Shown here: positions 16,540 to 28,000 of the stretch, piece after piece
Position numbering within the stretch: position 1 is the stretch's first letter
How the letters are laid out: each line of letters opens with the position of its first letter
Source of the DNA: Eubacteriales bacterium mix99
GTDB lineage: Bacteria > Bacillota > Clostridia > Caldicoprobacterales > DTU083
NCBI GenBank assembly: GCA_038396605.1
Contig: CP121690.1
Coordinates: forward strand, 2,264,500 to 2,328,499
Direction: 5' to 3'
Length of the DNA stretch: 64,000 nucleotides
Made by a program: the position numbers and the translations under genes
The notes under the pieces: model-generated
Databases searched by the model: none
What the model saw: the letters and a program-made list of their open reading frames with translations, nothing else
Told to the model about the DNA's origin: nothing

Positions 16540-17379
16540 ATGAAGCGAAAGTTTACAAAAATGCAGGGCCTGGGCAATGATTATATCTATTTCAATTGTC
16601 TGACCGAAGATATTTCTCATCCGGAGGCCCTGGCCATCCGGCTGTCTGACCGTCATTTCGGGATAGGAGGGGATGGCATCATCCTCCTCTGTTCTTCGGA
16701 CCGGGCAGATGTGAAAATGCGGATGTTCAACGCGGACGGCAGTGAAGGAAAGATGTGCGGAAACGGCATACGCTGTGTCGGAAAATACCTTTATGACAAC
16801 GGGATCGTAACGAAAACAAACCTGGACGTTGAAACACGCAGCGGAATCAAGAAGCTGGAGCTTCATGTACAGGACCAGGTGGTCCGGTCCGTCCGGGTGG
16901 ATATGGGCAAGGCGGACTTTTCTCCGGAAAGTATCCCTGTCCTGCTGGATGGGAACCATATCATTCACCGGGAATTACTCCTTGCCGGAAGGAAATATTT
17001 CATTACCTGCGTATCCATGGGAAATCCCCATTGCGTTGTTTTTGTGGAGGACGTGGATTCCGTTCCCATTGCAACGGAAGGGCCGATGTTTGAAAACGCT
17101 TCTGTTTTCCCGGACCGTACCAATACGGAATTTGTCCAGGTCCAAAGCGGCAAGGTGCTGAAAATGCGGGTCTGGGAACGCGGCAGCGGAGAGACTCTTG
17201 CCTGCGGTACCGGGGCCTGTGCTTCCGTTGCTGCTGCTGTGGCAAATGGAATCTGCAGCCGGGATGAGGAAATCCGGGTTTGCCTGAAAGGCGGGGATCT
17301 TTTCGTCCGATACACAGAGGAAACCGTTCTTATGACCGGCAATGCGGAAAAAGTTTTTGAAGGAGTTGTAAACATATGA
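16540..17379 (+). CDS. dapF: Diaminopimelate epimerase
   Basis: 279-aa cofactor-free epimerase converting LL- to meso-diaminopimelate for peptidoglycan and lysine synthesis. The two catalytic cysteines are visible: Cys73 in KMCGNGIRC and Cys222 in [10 protein letters not shown]. The N-terminal [11 protein letters not shown] and internal [10 protein letters not shown] motifs are typical. A GGAGGAGAACAGG site precedes the ATG. The last four bases overlap pyrG (ATGA), and pyrG overlaps dapL in the same way, so dapF-pyrG-dapL are translationally coupled. It follows the ANTAR gene by about 40 bases and may belong to the same transcript. Confidence 0.95.
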   Translation: MKRKFTKMQGLGNDYIYFNCLTEDISHPEALAIRLSDRHFGIGGDGIILLCSSDRADVKMRMFNADGSEGKMCGNGIRCVGKYLYDNGIVTKTNLDVETRSGIKKLELHVQDQVVRSVRVDMGKADFSPESIPVLLDGNHIIHRELLLAGRKYFITCVSMGNPHCVVFVEDVDSVPIATEGPMFENASVFPDRTNTEFVQVQSGKVLKMRVWERGSGETLACGTGACASVAAAVANGICSRDEEIRVCLKGGDLFVRYTEETVLMTGNAEKVFEGVVNI

Positions 17380-19007
17380 CGAAGTACATTTTTGTAACAG
17401 GCGGCGTGGTTTCCGGCCTGGGCAAGGGGATCCTGGCGGCCTCCCTGGGCAGGCTGCTCAAGTCGAGGGGACTGAAAGTATTTGCACAGAAGCTGGATCC
17501 CTACATCAATGTGGATCCGGGGACCATGAGTCCTTATCAGCACGGAGAAGTGTTTGTCACGGAGGACGGTGCAGAGACCGATCTGGATCTGGGACATTAT
17601 GAACGGTTTATCGATGAGGATCTCAACCGGTTTTCCAATCTGACTTCCGGAAAGGTTTACTGGAACGTGCTGAACAAGGAGCGGAAGGGAGAATATCTTG
17701 GCGAGACGGTTCAGGTGATTCCACATATTACAAATGAAATCAAGCATTTCATTTATACTGTATCACGGGGGGACGATATTGATGTGGTCATCACAGAAGT
17801 GGGCGGGACCATCGGAGACATCGAAGGACAGCCTTTTCTGGAGGCGATCCGGCAGATTCCCCTGGAAATCGGAAGGGAAAACTGCCTGTTTATTCATGTA
17901 ACACTTGTTCCCTATGTCAGCGGTTCCAATGAATACAAATCCAAGCCGACCCAGCACTCTGTCAAACAACTTCAGTCCCAGGGCATCATGCCCGATATCA
18001 TCATCTGCCGGTGTGACCGGAAACTGGAGCAGAGCATGAAACAAAAGATATCCCTGTTCTGCAATGTAAAGCCGGACTGCGTTCTGGATAACACTACCGT
18101 GCCGGTTCTGTATGAAGTGCCCATCATGCTGCACAACCAGGGCCTTGATGATATTGTGTGCCGGGAATTGAAGATTCCGGCACCGCCCTGCGACCTTTCC
18201 GACTGGACCGGCATGCTGGATCGGATCCGCTGCAGAAGCAGGGAGGTGACCATAGCCATTGTGGGGAAATATGTAAAACTCCATGATGCTTACCTGTCCA
18301 TTGTGGAAGCCCTGCATCATGCGGGCTATGAAACCGGAACGAAAATCCGGTTTTGTTGGGTGAATGCAGAGGAGCTTGTCACGGAAAACGATGCGGAGGA
18401 AAATCTGGCAGGCTGTGACGGGATATTGGTTCCCGGAGGATTTGGCGACCGGGGCATGGAAGGAAAGATTCAGGCGGCAAAATATGCGCGAACCCGTAAT
18501 GTCCCTTATTTTGGAATATGCCTGGGGATGCAGACGGCAGTGATTGAGTTTTCACGGGATGTGGCAGGGTTGGAAGATGCCAATTCCAGTGAATTCAACC
18601 CGGAAGCCCGGGACTGTGTCATCGATCTGCTGCCGGATCAGCAGGGAAATATTCCAAAAGGCGGCACCATGCGGCTGGGAAGTTATCCCTGCCGGATTCT
18701 GCCGGACACGATCATGGCCCGGGCCTATCAGTCCGGCAGAATCGCGGAACGTCACCGTCACCGGTATGAATTCAACAATCGGTACCGGAAGATTCTGCAG
18801 CAGGCGGGTCTGGTGATCAGCGGTACCTCTCCGGACGGATATATTGTGGAAACTGTTGAAATCCCGCAAAATGATTTTTTTCTGGGCGTCCAGTTTCATC
18901 CGGAGTTCAAAAGCCGGCCCAACCGGGCACATCCCCTGTTCCGTGAATTCGTGAAGGCAGCCCTGGAAAGATCGGACAAAGCCCGGAATGCGGGGGAAAA
19001 CGGATGA
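17376..19007 (+). CDS. pyrG: CTP synthase
   Basis: 543-aa CTP synthase, aminating UTP with glutamine-derived ammonia at the expense of ATP. The N-terminal synthetase domain starts [16 protein letters not shown] with its P-loop, followed by [15 protein letters not shown] and GETVQVIPH. The C-terminal class I glutaminase domain has nucleophile Cys382 in FGICLGMQ and the His-Glu pair in FHPEFKSRP. The length is normal for bacteria. Its start overlaps the dapF stop by four bases and its stop overlaps the dapL start. Placing a glutamine-consuming enzyme next to the nitrogen block is metabolically coherent. Confidence 0.96.
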   Translation: MTKYIFVTGGVVSGLGKGILAASLGRLLKSRGLKVFAQKLDPYINVDPGTMSPYQHGEVFVTEDGAETDLDLGHYERFIDEDLNRFSNLTSGKVYWNVLNKERKGEYLGETVQVIPHITNEIKHFIYTVSRGDDIDVVITEVGGTIGDIEGQPFLEAIRQIPLEIGRENCLFIHVTLVPYVSGSNEYKSKPTQHSVKQLQSQGIMPDIIICRCDRKLEQSMKQKISLFCNVKPDCVLDNTTVPVLYEVPIMLHNQGLDDIVCRELKIPAPPCDLSDWTGMLDRIRCRSREVTIAIVGKYVKLHDAYLSIVEALHHAGYETGTKIRFCWVNAEELVTENDAEENLAGCDGILVPGGFGDRGMEGKIQAAKYARTRNVPYFGICLGMQTAVIEFSRDVAGLEDANSSEFNPEARDCVIDLLPDQQGNIPKGGTMRLGSYPCRILPDTIMARAYQSGRIAERHRHRYEFNNRYRKILQQAGLVISGTSPDGYIVETVEIPQNDFFLGVQFHPEFKSRPNRAHPLFREFVKAALERSDKARNAGENG

Positions 19008-20182
19008 GAATCAATGCAAATTATCTTCGGCTGGAAGACAGCTACCTGTTCTCCTCCATTGCGAAAAAGGTGGCGGCATATCAGAAGGAACATCCGGAAA
19101 GGGAGATCCTGCGGCTGGGAATCGGGGACGTTACCCTTCCCCTTTGCGATGCCTCGGTTGCGGCAATGGCTTCTGCCGTAAGGGAGATGGGAACGGAGCA
19201 AGGGTTTCACGGTTATGGGCCGGAGCAGGGCTATGGGTTTCTCCGAATGGCCATTGCACAGTACTATCAGAGCCGGGGTGTATTGCTGACACCCGATGAA
19301 ATCTTTGTCAGTGACGGTGCTAAAAGCGATCTGGGCAATTTTCCGGATATTCTGTCTTTGGATAATACCGTATGGATTCCGGATCCAGTGTATCCCGCCT
19401 ATGTGGACTCCAATATCATGTCCGGCAGAAAGATTCAATACCTGGATGCCAATCCGGAGAATCATTTTCTTCCGATGCCGGTCAGGAACCGCAAAATGGA
19501 CATCATCTATCTCTGTTCGCCCAATAATCCCACCGGTGCAGTTTATGACAGGGAGCAGCTGAGGCAATGGGTGGATTATGCCCTGGCAAACGGCGCAATT
19601 CTGCTGTTTGACGCGGCCTATGAAGCATTTATCCGGGAACCGGATTTGCCGGGAAGCATCTATGAGATCGAAGGTGCCAAAAAGTGTGCGGTGGAATTTT
19701 GCTCCATGTCCAAAACAGCCGGATTTACCGGAACACGATGTGGGTATACGGTGGTACCCCGGGAGCTGATTTATGAAGGAGCGAGTCTGAATGCTCTCTG
19801 GCTGCGCAGGCAGACAACGAAATTCAACGGGGTTGCCTATATCGTGCAGCGGGGAGCAGAGGCTGCCTTCTCCCCGGAAGGGAGAAGGCAGTGCAAAAGA
19901 AAGATTGACTATTATATGGAAAACGCCCGGATTATTTCCAATGATCTGGATGAGATGGGGATCCGGTACACCGGCGGCAGGAACTCTCCCTATATCTGGA
20001 TGACATGTCCCTGTGGACGGTCTTCCTGGGAGTATTTTGACCTGCTTCTGAACCGTGCCGGTATCGTCGGGACTCCTGGATCCGGATTCGGGGCAAACGG
20101 AGAAGGGTTTTTCCGCCTGTCCGCCTTTGGCAGGCGGGAAAACGTGGAAAAAGCGATGGAATGGATGAAAACCCGGATGTGA
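19004..20182 (+). CDS. dapL: LL-diaminopimelate aminotransferase
   Basis: 392-aa PLP-dependent class I/II aminotransferase that converts tetrahydrodipicolinate directly to LL-diaminopimelate with glutamate as amino donor, bypassing the acyl-intermediate route. The N-terminal [44 protein letters not shown] and the PLP-lysine motif [14 protein letters not shown] (K237) identify DapL rather than a general aspartate aminotransferase. It supplies the substrate of dapF in the same operon. DapL is found in various anaerobic Firmicutes, plants and Chlamydiae. Its end faces the convergent FAD-Rieske gene across a shared hairpin. Confidence 0.93.
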   Translation: MRINANYLRLEDSYLFSSIAKKVAAYQKEHPEREILRLGIGDVTLPLCDASVAAMASAVREMGTEQGFHGYGPEQGYGFLRMAIAQYYQSRGVLLTPDEIFVSDGAKSDLGNFPDILSLDNTVWIPDPVYPAYVDSNIMSGRKIQYLDANPENHFLPMPVRNRKMDIIYLCSPNNPTGAVYDREQLRQWVDYALANGAILLFDAAYEAFIREPDLPGSIYEIEGAKKCAVEFCSMSKTAGFTGTRCGYTVVPRELIYEGASLNALWLRRQTTKFNGVAYIVQRGAEAAFSPEGRRQCKRKIDYYMENARIISNDLDEMGIRYTGGRNSPYIWMTCPCGRSSWEYFDLLLNRAGIVGTPGSGFGANGEGFFRLSAFGRRENVEKAMEWMKTRM

Positions 20183-20183
20183 T

Positions 20184-20212
20184 AAAAACGGGATGTTCCG
20201 TCAGGGAGCATC
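20184..20212 (-). terminator. Intrinsic terminator after the FAD-Rieske gene
   Basis: GATGTTCC (20192-20199) pairs over eight positions (one wobble) with GGAGCATC (20205-20212), with a five-base loop. On the minus strand the hairpin is followed closely by five T (complement of 20184-20188). It lies between the convergent dapL and oxidoreductase genes. Confidence 0.55.
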
Positions 20213-21781
20213 TCAGGCCTGTTTTTCCCCCTGCTTCGCGTCATCCGGTTTAGGCAGGGGCTTCCGGGCAGGCCCGTTGATCACTTCTCCGTCGCAGGTA
20301 AACCGGGAGCCGTGACAGGGACAGTCCCAGGAATGTTCTGCGGAGTTCCACTGGACTTCGCACCCCAAATGGGTGCAGGTGGTATCCACCACATGGAGGT
20401 TTCCCTGAAAATCCCGGTAAGCCCCGCACTTTTTTCCGTCCGCCTCCACCACTCTGGCTTCTCCCTGCCGGATGTCCGCATTGTCTTCCTTGCCGGCCAG
20501 CTTGCTCTGGACCAGCTCCTTTACAACATTTGCATTTTCGGAAACGAACTTTCCCGCCGATGCGGAGGGAGTAAAACGGGACGGCGCAAAAACCGGCGCC
20601 CATTCGTTGTCTTTTCCGAGAATGGCGTCCTGCAGCATCACAGCTGCCGCCGTGCCGTTTGTCATGCCCCATTTTCGAAAGCCGGTGGCCACATAGATGC
20701 CGGGTGTTTTGGAAGTCAGGGTGCCCACGTAGGGAACCTGGTCCATGGAGGTGTAGTCCTGGGCGGACCACCGGGTAACGACTTCCCGGACCCGGAACAT
20801 GCGGTCTGCCGTTTCCTTCAGATTCTTATAGTGTACGCCGGTGTCCCCGCCCTGGCCGGTTTTATGGTGTTCGCCGCCAACCAGGATGAGTTCGTTTCCC
20901 CCGTCCATGGGCTGTGCCCGGAAGGAACGCCCGGGTTCCTCCGACGAGATGAACATGCCGCCCGGAAAGGAATCCTCCGCCGTAATTCCAAGGATGTAGG
21001 AACGAGCCGGGTAAATCCGGCTGAAATACATCCCGTTGCCGTCATAAAAAGGATAATGGGTTGCGATGATAATGTTGGGCGCGGTTACCCGGCAGCCGGT
21101 GTCGGTGAGGACGACAGGAGTTCCCTCCGTAAGGAGATCCACAGCTTTGGTGTGTTCCAGCAGGAAGCTTCCGTTTCCCGGGATTTGGTTTGCCAGAGCC
21201 AACAGATATTTCAGCGGATGAAACTGTGCCTGGTTGTCAAACCGGAGCGCTGCCTTCACCCTGATGGGAAGAGGGATTTCCTCCAGATATGTTGCGGCAA
21301 GGCCCAGTTTCATGGCGACTCCCGCTTCCTCCTGGATTTTTTCGACTTCCTTTTCCTCCTGGGTATAGACGTAGGCAGGCTGCCAGGAAAAATCACATTC
21401 AATATTGTTCTGCCGTATGATGGAATCGATGATTCCAATTGCCGCCTGGTTGGCATCCGCATATTGCTGCGCATTTTCCTGACCCATTTTTGCCAGAATC
21501 GTCTGATAGATCAGGTCATGCTGGGCAGTTATCTTTGCAGTGGTATGGCCCGTGGTACCGTGCAGGATCCGCTCTGCCTCCAGGACAGCGACTTTCAGTC
21601 CGCTTTGTTTCAATAAATAGGCGGAAGTAATGCCAACGATGCCTCCGCCGACGATTGCCACATCCACTTTCAGATCGGTTTTCAACTGTTCAAAATCCGG
21701 AAACGGGACGGACGCCATCCAATAGGATTGCGGCGGTTCATTGAACCCGTTTCCCCATTTATGGGAACTCATTTTTATCAT
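20213..21781 (-). CDS. FAD-dependent oxidoreductase with C-terminal Rieske domain
   Basis: 522-aa two-domain redox protein. The N-terminal D-amino-acid-oxidase-type FAD domain shows the dinucleotide motif [17 protein letters not shown] (about residues 39-55), followed by [17 protein letters not shown]. The C-terminal Rieske domain has CTHLGC and CPCHGS, giving 2Fe-2S ligands C469, H471, C487 and H490. The substrate is not known; the family is widespread but uncharacterised in most bacteria, so I give no specific reaction. No signal peptide is evident, implying a cytoplasmic location. It lies 38 bases downstream of the L,D-transpeptidase on the same strand, though a functional link is doubtful. 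Confidence 0.85.
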   Translation of the reverse strand: MIKMSSHKWGNGFNEPPQSYWMASVPFPDFEQLKTDLKVDVAIVGGGIVGITSAYLLKQSGLKVAVLEAERILHGTTGHTTAKITAQHDLIYQTILAKMGQENAQQYADANQAAIGIIDSIIRQNNIECDFSWQPAYVYTQEEKEVEKIQEEAGVAMKLGLAATYLEEIPLPIRVKAALRFDNQAQFHPLKYLLALANQIPGNGSFLLEHTKAVDLLTEGTPVVLTDTGCRVTAPNIIIATHYPFYDGNGMYFSRIYPARSYILGITAEDSFPGGMFISSEEPGRSFRAQPMDGGNELILVGGEHHKTGQGGDTGVHYKNLKETADRMFRVREVVTRWSAQDYTSMDQVPYVGTLTSKTPGIYVATGFRKWGMTNGTAAAVMLQDAILGKDNEWAPVFAPSRFTPSASAGKFVSENANVVKELVQSKLAGKEDNADIRQGEARVVEADGKKCGAYRDFQGNLHVVDTTCTHLGCEVQWNSAEHSWDCPCHGSRFTCDGEVINGPARKPLPKPDDAKQGEKQA

Positions 21782-21819
21782 CCTCCATTTTTATTTGGTA
21801 TTATCATGATTTGACCGGA

Positions 21820-23259
21820 TTACTCTATGACCAGAACGGCACCGCTTGCGGGATCCATCCAGTGATAGAGAAATTCCGCGTGGCTGGAGTAATTCCGGAC
21901 ACACATATGGGAACGCGGGAAAGTGCCGATGGTCTGGAGATATTCCTGAATGCCGGGATCCACCTGCCATCCGTTCTTCTCCATGTAATTGACAGGAACG
22001 CCGTGGATATAGGCGCCGCCGCAAAAACGGATTGCAAAAGGCGCGTAACCGGCTATTTCATCGGATCCGTCCTTTAAATATTCAAATCGGTCCTTTTTTT
22101 CAATGGCCCGATAGGAACCAAGGGGAGTCTCATAGGAAGTGGGACTTTTCAAACCGGTGGTGGCCAGAGTATAGGAAACCATTCGAATTTCCCCGCCGGA
22201 CAATTCAAATGCCGCCTGATTCTGCTGATCCCGGTCCACAATTATCACATGGGTCACCTGACTCAGGGCATGATCGGGATTGATGTACTTTTTGGGAACA
22301 TAAAGTTCCTTTCCAAAGGTATTTACGAAAACCCGGTAGAAGTCCCCCGATTCCCCCAGTATCCGGACCAGCATGCCGTCCGGCACATAACGGAAACCGG
22401 AATGGGTGTCCGCCCGGTCATATCCGGGAGCACTCTGATAAATACGTATTCCGAATTCATCTGTAGCGGCTTCCTCCTTCTTCGGGGGCGCGCCGTTGGC
22501 ATTCTTGTAATTGCTGATATGGCTCAGCTTTCCCTGGGATGCCTGCTGCTGCAGGCTGTGCAGGGCGGAAAGCATCTTGTCAAATTGAAATCTCCTTACT
22601 ATTCCGGCAGAGGAAGGAAGGTATCCGGTACGGATCGACCCGTTTTCCCGGCAGGAAACGGCGTACCAGATATCGGAGTCTTCCGTGGTCTTTCCCCGGA
22701 CTTTTCGCAGAAGCGCCGGCTTTTCTCCGTCGGAGGCCATGCTTACCACGGCAGCAGCGGGATCCGGACTCTGGCGGATGGGGACTTCCTGTCCATTGGT
22801 AATCAGAAAATAATCATAGGTCAGATTATAATTGGTATACCGGAGGCCTTCCCTGATTTCATCCGGCAGTTGGGTATGGTATTCCTGCAGTACCTCCGGA
22901 CTTTCCACATCGTTTACCCGGCCGGACTTTTCATTTGCCATCTGTTTGATTTCCTTCTGGCTGACTCCGGTATCCTTCTGGGTTGTCTTCATGGATTCGG
23001 CCTGATCGGTGATCTGTTCGTCTTCGCTGACGTCCCGGCCATTTACATTTTCCTCCACCGCCTGTTGATCCGATTTTGTCAGACGATCCGATTTCTTCGG
23101 TCCGGTGGGGTTCGGACTGCGCCCGGGAGTATTTTGTTCTGGCTGGGTCGTGCTGTTCGGAACAGGCCTTTTTTCCGGCGGCGTGGAGCGCCGATAGGAG
23201 CAGGATCCGGCAGCAAGCAAAAAGACGGACAGAAGCAGAGCCGGGAGCTTTTTTTTCAT
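21820..23259 (-). CDS. L,D-transpeptidase (YkuD) lipoprotein
   Basis: 479-aa predicted surface lipoprotein: a signal peptide with lipobox LLAAGSC is followed by a Pro/Thr-rich, then charged linker. The middle holds two SH3-like segments (around LITNGQEVPIRQSPDP and EFGIRIYQSAPGYD). The C-terminal YkuD domain has IHGVPVNY and the catalytic SHMCVRN (C453; the usual SHGC with Met for Gly). Such enzymes form 3-3 peptidoglycan cross-links or modify wall peptides. I chose the ATG at 23259, giving the typical MKKK signal start; an upstream in-frame ATG exists at 23298. The Met in place of Gly next to the nucleophile is slightly unusual. Confidence 0.87.
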   Translation of the reverse strand: MKKKLPALLLSVFLLAAGSCSYRRSTPPEKRPVPNSTTQPEQNTPGRSPNPTGPKKSDRLTKSDQQAVEENVNGRDVSEDEQITDQAESMKTTQKDTGVSQKEIKQMANEKSGRVNDVESPEVLQEYHTQLPDEIREGLRYTNYNLTYDYFLITNGQEVPIRQSPDPAAAVVSMASDGEKPALLRKVRGKTTEDSDIWYAVSCRENGSIRTGYLPSSAGIVRRFQFDKMLSALHSLQQQASQGKLSHISNYKNANGAPPKKEEAATDEFGIRIYQSAPGYDRADTHSGFRYVPDGMLVRILGESGDFYRVFVNTFGKELYVPKKYINPDHALSQVTHVIIVDRDQQNQAAFELSGGEIRMVSYTLATTGLKSPTSYETPLGSYRAIEKKDRFEYLKDGSDEIAGYAPFAIRFCGGAYIHGVPVNYMEKNGWQVDPGIQEYLQTIGTFPRSHMCVRNYSSHAEFLYHWMDPASGAVLVIE

Positions 23260-23465
23260 AGCGGTTTCTTCACCAACTTTCCTGTGATTTCCTGTCATCC
23301 AAACCGTTCTTTTATCATTTTTCCAAAGGCAAATTTAAATATACATTTCAAAAATCCGGGGAATATGAGATAATGGGGATCAGCAGGAGCATGGAGGTAT
23401 CATCAGGATTCGCTGAAATATTGCTGTCCGTGCGGAAGTTACAGAAAGCAGGGAGGGAGTTCTTT

Positions 23466-24197
23466 ATGAACCCGAACAGGAAGGTTCTGATTCATTACCT
23501 GTATCACAGTGGTTTTACGGTGGAGTACGGGGATTATTTTCTGGTATTTGATTATTACCGGCAGTTTTCCGCTGCACCGGATATCCGGCATGAAATCGCG
23601 GCGCATAAGCGGCCGCTGGTCTTTGTCAGTCACAGCCATCCGGATCATTACAATCCGATTATATTTGAATGGAAGGACGAAAGCCCCGATCTGCGATACA
23701 TTTTGAGCGGGGAGATCAGCAGGCGGGGCGGAGAAGACCGGAAGCGGTGCATCTTCATGAATCCCTGCGAAAGCACCGAAGTGGGTGGAGTTACCATATC
23801 CACTTATGGCTCCACGGATCTCGGCGTTTCATTTTTGGTGGAGGTCAACGGCCTTCGGATCTTTCATGCAGGGGACTTGAACTGGTGGTGCTGGGCGGAG
23901 GAGTCCACGGCGGAGGAGCTCCGGGAAGAGGAAGAGGCGTTCAAGAGGGAAGTTTCCCGGCTGGAAGGGGGAAAAATGGATATCCTGTTTTTTCCGGTGG
24001 ATCCCAGACTGGGAGAGTACTATTGGCTGGGCGGGAGCTATATGATGGAGAAATTTCATCCCGGTCTGTTTGTTCCCATGCATTTTGCGGACCATCCGGA
24101 GATTACCCGCCGGTTTGCGGAAAAAATGAAGGGAACCGGGGGAAGGATAGCAGAAATCACCCATCCCGGGCAGACCTTTGAATACCGGATTCCCTGA
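23466..24197 (+). CDS. Metallo-beta-lactamase-fold hydrolase (UlaG-like)
   Basis: 243-aa metal-dependent hydrolase of the metallo-beta-lactamase superfamily. The metal-binding motif HSHPDH is at residues 56-61, an early HSGFTVEYGDYFLVFDYY gives the usual first beta strands, FHAGDLNWWCW carries the next His and Asp, and VPMHFADHPE the last. This arrangement is like UlaG and related small proteins of unknown substrate. GGGAGG precedes the ATG at 23466, so I use it and not the open frame starting at 23373. It is divergent from the L,D-transpeptidase gene. No operon partner is evident; the substrate is unknown. Confidence 0.83.
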   Translation: MNPNRKVLIHYLYHSGFTVEYGDYFLVFDYYRQFSAAPDIRHEIAAHKRPLVFVSHSHPDHYNPIIFEWKDESPDLRYILSGEISRRGGEDRKRCIFMNPCESTEVGGVTISTYGSTDLGVSFLVEVNGLRIFHAGDLNWWCWAEESTAEELREEEEAFKREVSRLEGGKMDILFFPVDPRLGEYYWLGGSYMMEKFHPGLFVPMHFADHPEITRRFAEKMKGTGGRIAEITHPGQTFEYRIP

Positions 24198-24259
24198 GGG
24201 GATGAACAGCTGCCGTAAAGTACAATGGGGGAATTGAAGTTATCAGGAAAAAAATTCAT

Positions 24260-24287
24260 TTGACTCCTGTTGAAAAATCAGTATAAT
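24260..24287 (+). promoter_or_regulatory. Promoter of the structured RNA
   Basis: TTGACT (24260-24265), a 16-base spacer and TATAAT (24282-24287) form a strong sigma-A promoter. It points into a stretch with no convincing coding sequence. Transcription is expected to start near 24294. Confidence 0.65.
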
Positions 24288-24293
24288 GGAATC

Positions 24294-24570
24294 GTAAGGC
24301 AAAGGAACTTCTGGGATATTCGCATGGTTTCTATTTTGAACCTACGCATTGTGAAAGGGAGTTCAATATGGATATTTGGATATCAGGCCCACAATCTGAT
24401 TGATCCGGTTTGATTGAGCCGGTATGGGAAGATAAAAGGTATCCTGCGGACACCCACCTATCAGGAGATAGGTGTCAAAATTGAAACGACGGTATCTCGG
24501 ATATCTTATACGCCAAACTTGTTTCTTGTAATATCAAATCAGGGGATGCCTGGAGGCATTCCCCCTTTTT
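24294..24570 (+). ncRNA. Structured noncoding RNA, about 280 nt, family not certain
   Basis: A promoter and an intrinsic terminator bound a transcript without a supported reading frame. CTGGGATA (24311-24318) can pair fully, with two G-U pairs, with TATCTCGG (24493-24500), closing a multi-branched domain of about 190 nt. Inside are TTGAAC/GTTCAA (24336-24341 with 24361-24366), a CCGG-centred hairpin near 24401-24423 enclosed by CCCA/TGGG, and CACCTATC-AGGA-GATAGGTG near 24455-24474. This multi-stem shape in a clostridial genome suggests a known class such as the raiA-motif RNA, or less likely 6S RNA, but I cannot verify either from memory. No downstream gene is obviously controlled; the terminator argues for an independent RNA. 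Confidence 0.6.
24542..24570 (+). terminator. Terminator of the structured RNA
   Basis: GGGGATGCC and GGCATTCCCC pair around a TGGA loop with one bulged base, directly followed by five T (24566-24570). Confidence 0.75.
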
Positions 24571-24964
24571 GTACCACAGGTTCTCAGTTCATTTTACGAT
24601 TCTCTATCCTAGTCATTCTGCCTGTCATCGAATGGAATCTGATAATTGGAAGCATTTTCTCCCAGCTGGTCATTGTCGAAGGCAGGACGCGGGTACGTGT
24701 TGTCTGCCCTGTCTTTATTCTCTTTGTTTTTTTCTCTTTTATCCTTTGGCATACGGAATCTCCTTTTTTTACTGTAGTGGATTTATATTATCCATAATTC
24801 TCACAGTTATCCATTCACGAAAACTTTTCTTTTCCAATTTGCCTGATTTTCTTCTTTTATAGCGGATGATACCGCTATTTCCATTAAGAAAAACGCCAAT
24901 GACAACCTATATCTAGCCAAAATTATATGCTGGATACACATGTCGTAAAGCGACGTAAAGTGGA
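24571..24964. other. AT-rich stretch without recognised features
   Basis: Between the RNA terminator and the glycosidase promoter the sequence is pyrimidine-rich and then AT-rich. Open frames here are short, low-complexity and lack ribosome binding sites. I see no RNA gene, repeat or mobile element remnant. Confidence 0.4.
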
Positions 24965-24993
24965 TTGACAGTCTGAATCGTGCATGATAGTAT
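24965..24993 (+). promoter_or_regulatory. Promoter of the GH38-like glycosidase gene
   Basis: TTGACA (24965-24970), 17 bases and TAGTAT (24988-24993). About 95 bases of AT-rich leader follow, with a run of TATTAT/TATATTA elements before the AAAGGAGAG ribosome binding site. Confidence 0.5.
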
Positions 24994-25092
24994 TTTCATC
25001 GTAAAATGGTATCGATTTTTAATTATTATATCACGGTAATATATTATTATATCAAAATATAATATTGTTATATTAAAGGAGAGTGAAAAATT

Positions 25093-28000
25093 TTGAAAAA
25101 GTCTTCGTCTGTTTGTGAACCGAATCCGGTGGAGATCATCCGGGTCAAACCAACCCCGGTGATATGGAAGACGGGAATGCAGGCAACCAAAATGACGGTC
25201 CGGAACAGCGGGTCGCCATTTTCCGCATGGGTGCGGGTTTCCCTGAAGAATCAGCCGTCCTGTATTGTGCCGGCTGGAAGGATTGCTTCGGGCAGCAGCG
25301 TGGTAACGGTGCCGGTAACCGATACCCATGAAATGTTGAATCCCGGAGAAACGATCTCCCTGAGGCTGGAACTGTTCGATGAGGAATCCTGCAGCGGCGG
25401 TGCAAAGGCGGTCTATGGGACAGACAAATGGGAGCGCAGCCGCCACTGGGAGTTTTATCTGTCACAGGAAATGCATACGGATCTTGGGTACACCATGTAT
25501 CCGGAGGATCTGAAAGATACCTATGCCAAATATCTGGATACGGTAAAGGAATACATGAAAAACTCCGATGAGCGTGCGGAGGATGTACAGAAATACAAAT
25601 ATGCCATAGAATCCGGCTATATGATGGGCGAAGCCTATATGATAAAACGAAATGCGGATCAGATCCGGGAGATTACGGATTGGATCCGGGACGGCCGTAT
25701 GGTCGTAGGCGCCGGGCAGTTCAATTTTACCCTGGAGAATATGTCCACAGAAGGTACGGCGCGGGCGGCTTATTATACCAATCGATTCCTGGTGGATAAA
25801 CTTGGAATTCAGCCGGGAACCACCCAGAGGATGTTTGATAATCCAGCTTTCAGCAAAAGCTATGTGGATGCTGCAGTGCAGGCAGGCATCCTGTATGGGA
25901 TTCATTCCATGAACCCCGACCGTTCCCCGTATCACAAGAAAAAGCTGTATGATCTCTTTTATATGGAAGGAATGGATCCTGCCCATAAATTTCTGGTTTT
26001 CAATGGCAAATCCTACAGTGATAATCGCGGCTTCGGCGGATCCCACTGGGATATCCGCGGCAGCGTCCGGGATGCTGAAAGAAATCTGCAGCAAATAATG
26101 GATACCCTGGAAAGCCGCACCGGAAGGATGCGGTATCCCTATGACAAGTTTCCGTTGCCGCTGGTACCCTATGCTGACAACAGGGAACCCATGGAAGAAC
26201 AGATCCTCCTCGCCAATCAGCTCAATAAAAAATGGGATGACGCCGGATATGCCTATCCAAAAATAACCGTGGCTTTCCCGGAGCAGTTCTTTAAGGATGT
26301 TGTGGCCGAGTACGGGGATTTCATTCCCACGGAATCGGGAACCGAGGAGAACTGGTGGAATGATGGCTGGGCAACAACGGCTTTCGAGTCCGGCATCAGC
26401 AAGACCGCGGGAAATCGGATTCCGGTTGCGGAGACTGCGGCATCCTTTGCATCCATGTACACAGGCAGGAAGTATCCCTACATGAAGATATATGAAGCCG
26501 TGGAGCGGAATCTGATCTATAACGAACATACCTGGGGCTGTCAGGAATACAACAAGAGCAATCCGCAGTATGACAGGCAGTTCGAATGGAAGCGCGGCCA
26601 TGCGTTCAGCGCAAAGGTTTTGGCTGAAGAGATATTGGGGGCTTCCCTCAAGGCCCTGGCATCGGACGTGGCCACAGAGGGCAAGGCGATTTATGTCTAT
26701 AACCCGCTTAACTGGACAAGAAATGATGTTGTTGCCCTTTCCGATCTGTCGGATCTGCCTCCCCGATTTGAGATCAAAGATGGGGACACATCCGTGTCCT
26801 ACCGGATACAGGATGGTGTCCTGACCTTTGTTGCCGCCGGTGTTCCGGCCATGGGATACAAAATCTTTCGGGTTGTGGAGACGGCGGCAGCACCGGATTT
26901 CAAACAAAAAGCAATAACCGGAAGCAATTTTCTGGAGAATGATGCGTTCAGGGTGACCTTTGCGGAGGACGGGACTGTTTCAAGTATTCTTGACAAAAGG
27001 AATGGAAACCGGGAAATGGTGGAGAATACTCCTTCTGTCCGGTTTAACCAGTATCAATATTATGATGATTTTGGGATTCCTTTCTCCAATATGGGAGCGG
27101 ATTTCGGCCCGGATAAATGGAAACGCCATTCGCCCGGGAAAGAATCCGGTCATCTTGAGGTGACTGCATCCGCAATCGGTGTTGCAGCCCGGCTGAAAAC
27201 TTCCACCTTCCGTGCAGGATCAATTGTTCAGACGGTTACTCTGTACAATGATATTCCAAGAATCGACATTGTGAACGAGGTGGAAAAGGAATCCCTGCCC
27301 GATCTCAAATCAAAAGAGGAAGCTTTTTATACCTTCCCCTTCCAGACGGGAAAGGACTATGAGATCCGCTATGACCTTCCTGTCGGAAATGCGGCGGAGG
27401 GGGAACAGATTTACGGCACCTGCACGGACTGGTATACCGCCAATAAATGGGTCAGCGTAAAGGACAAAAAGGATCATTACACTATGGTCCTGGCAATTCC
27501 GAACACCTCCCTTCTGCAGTTCGGCGAAAGAAGAACCGGAAAATGGTCCTTTGATTACAAATCGTCCGGACCGATTCTCTACAGTTATGTCATGAACAAT
27601 ATGTGGCAGACAAACTTTCAGGGCGATCAGCCCGGCTATACCAGATTCTGTTACTCCGTTTCTGCCAATGAGGACTCCGGAACAGGGGAGAGCGCACGGT
27701 TTGGCTGGGAGATCAGCAATCCGCTGCAGGCGACTGTGATTGCAGAGGCACAGACAGGAAAAAGCGCTGATTCGGGCAGCCTGATTTCGATTGACAAGAG
27801 GAATATTCAGGTCAGTACGATAAAAGCGTCGGAAGCCAATTCGGACGGAATGATTCTTCGCTTTGCCGAAATAGAGGGAAAGCATTCCGAAAATGTCTCC
27901 GTTTCGTTTCCATTCCGCGTATCCTCCGTGACGGAAACGGATATTATTGAAAACGACAAACAGCTGGTTTCAACGGATCGCACCTTTTCCTTCGGACTTC

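Noticed and set aside
24414-24797. Open frame of 127 codons in the gene-free gap
   Set aside because: It overlaps the structured RNA and its terminator, starts without a ribosome binding site, and has low-complexity composition.
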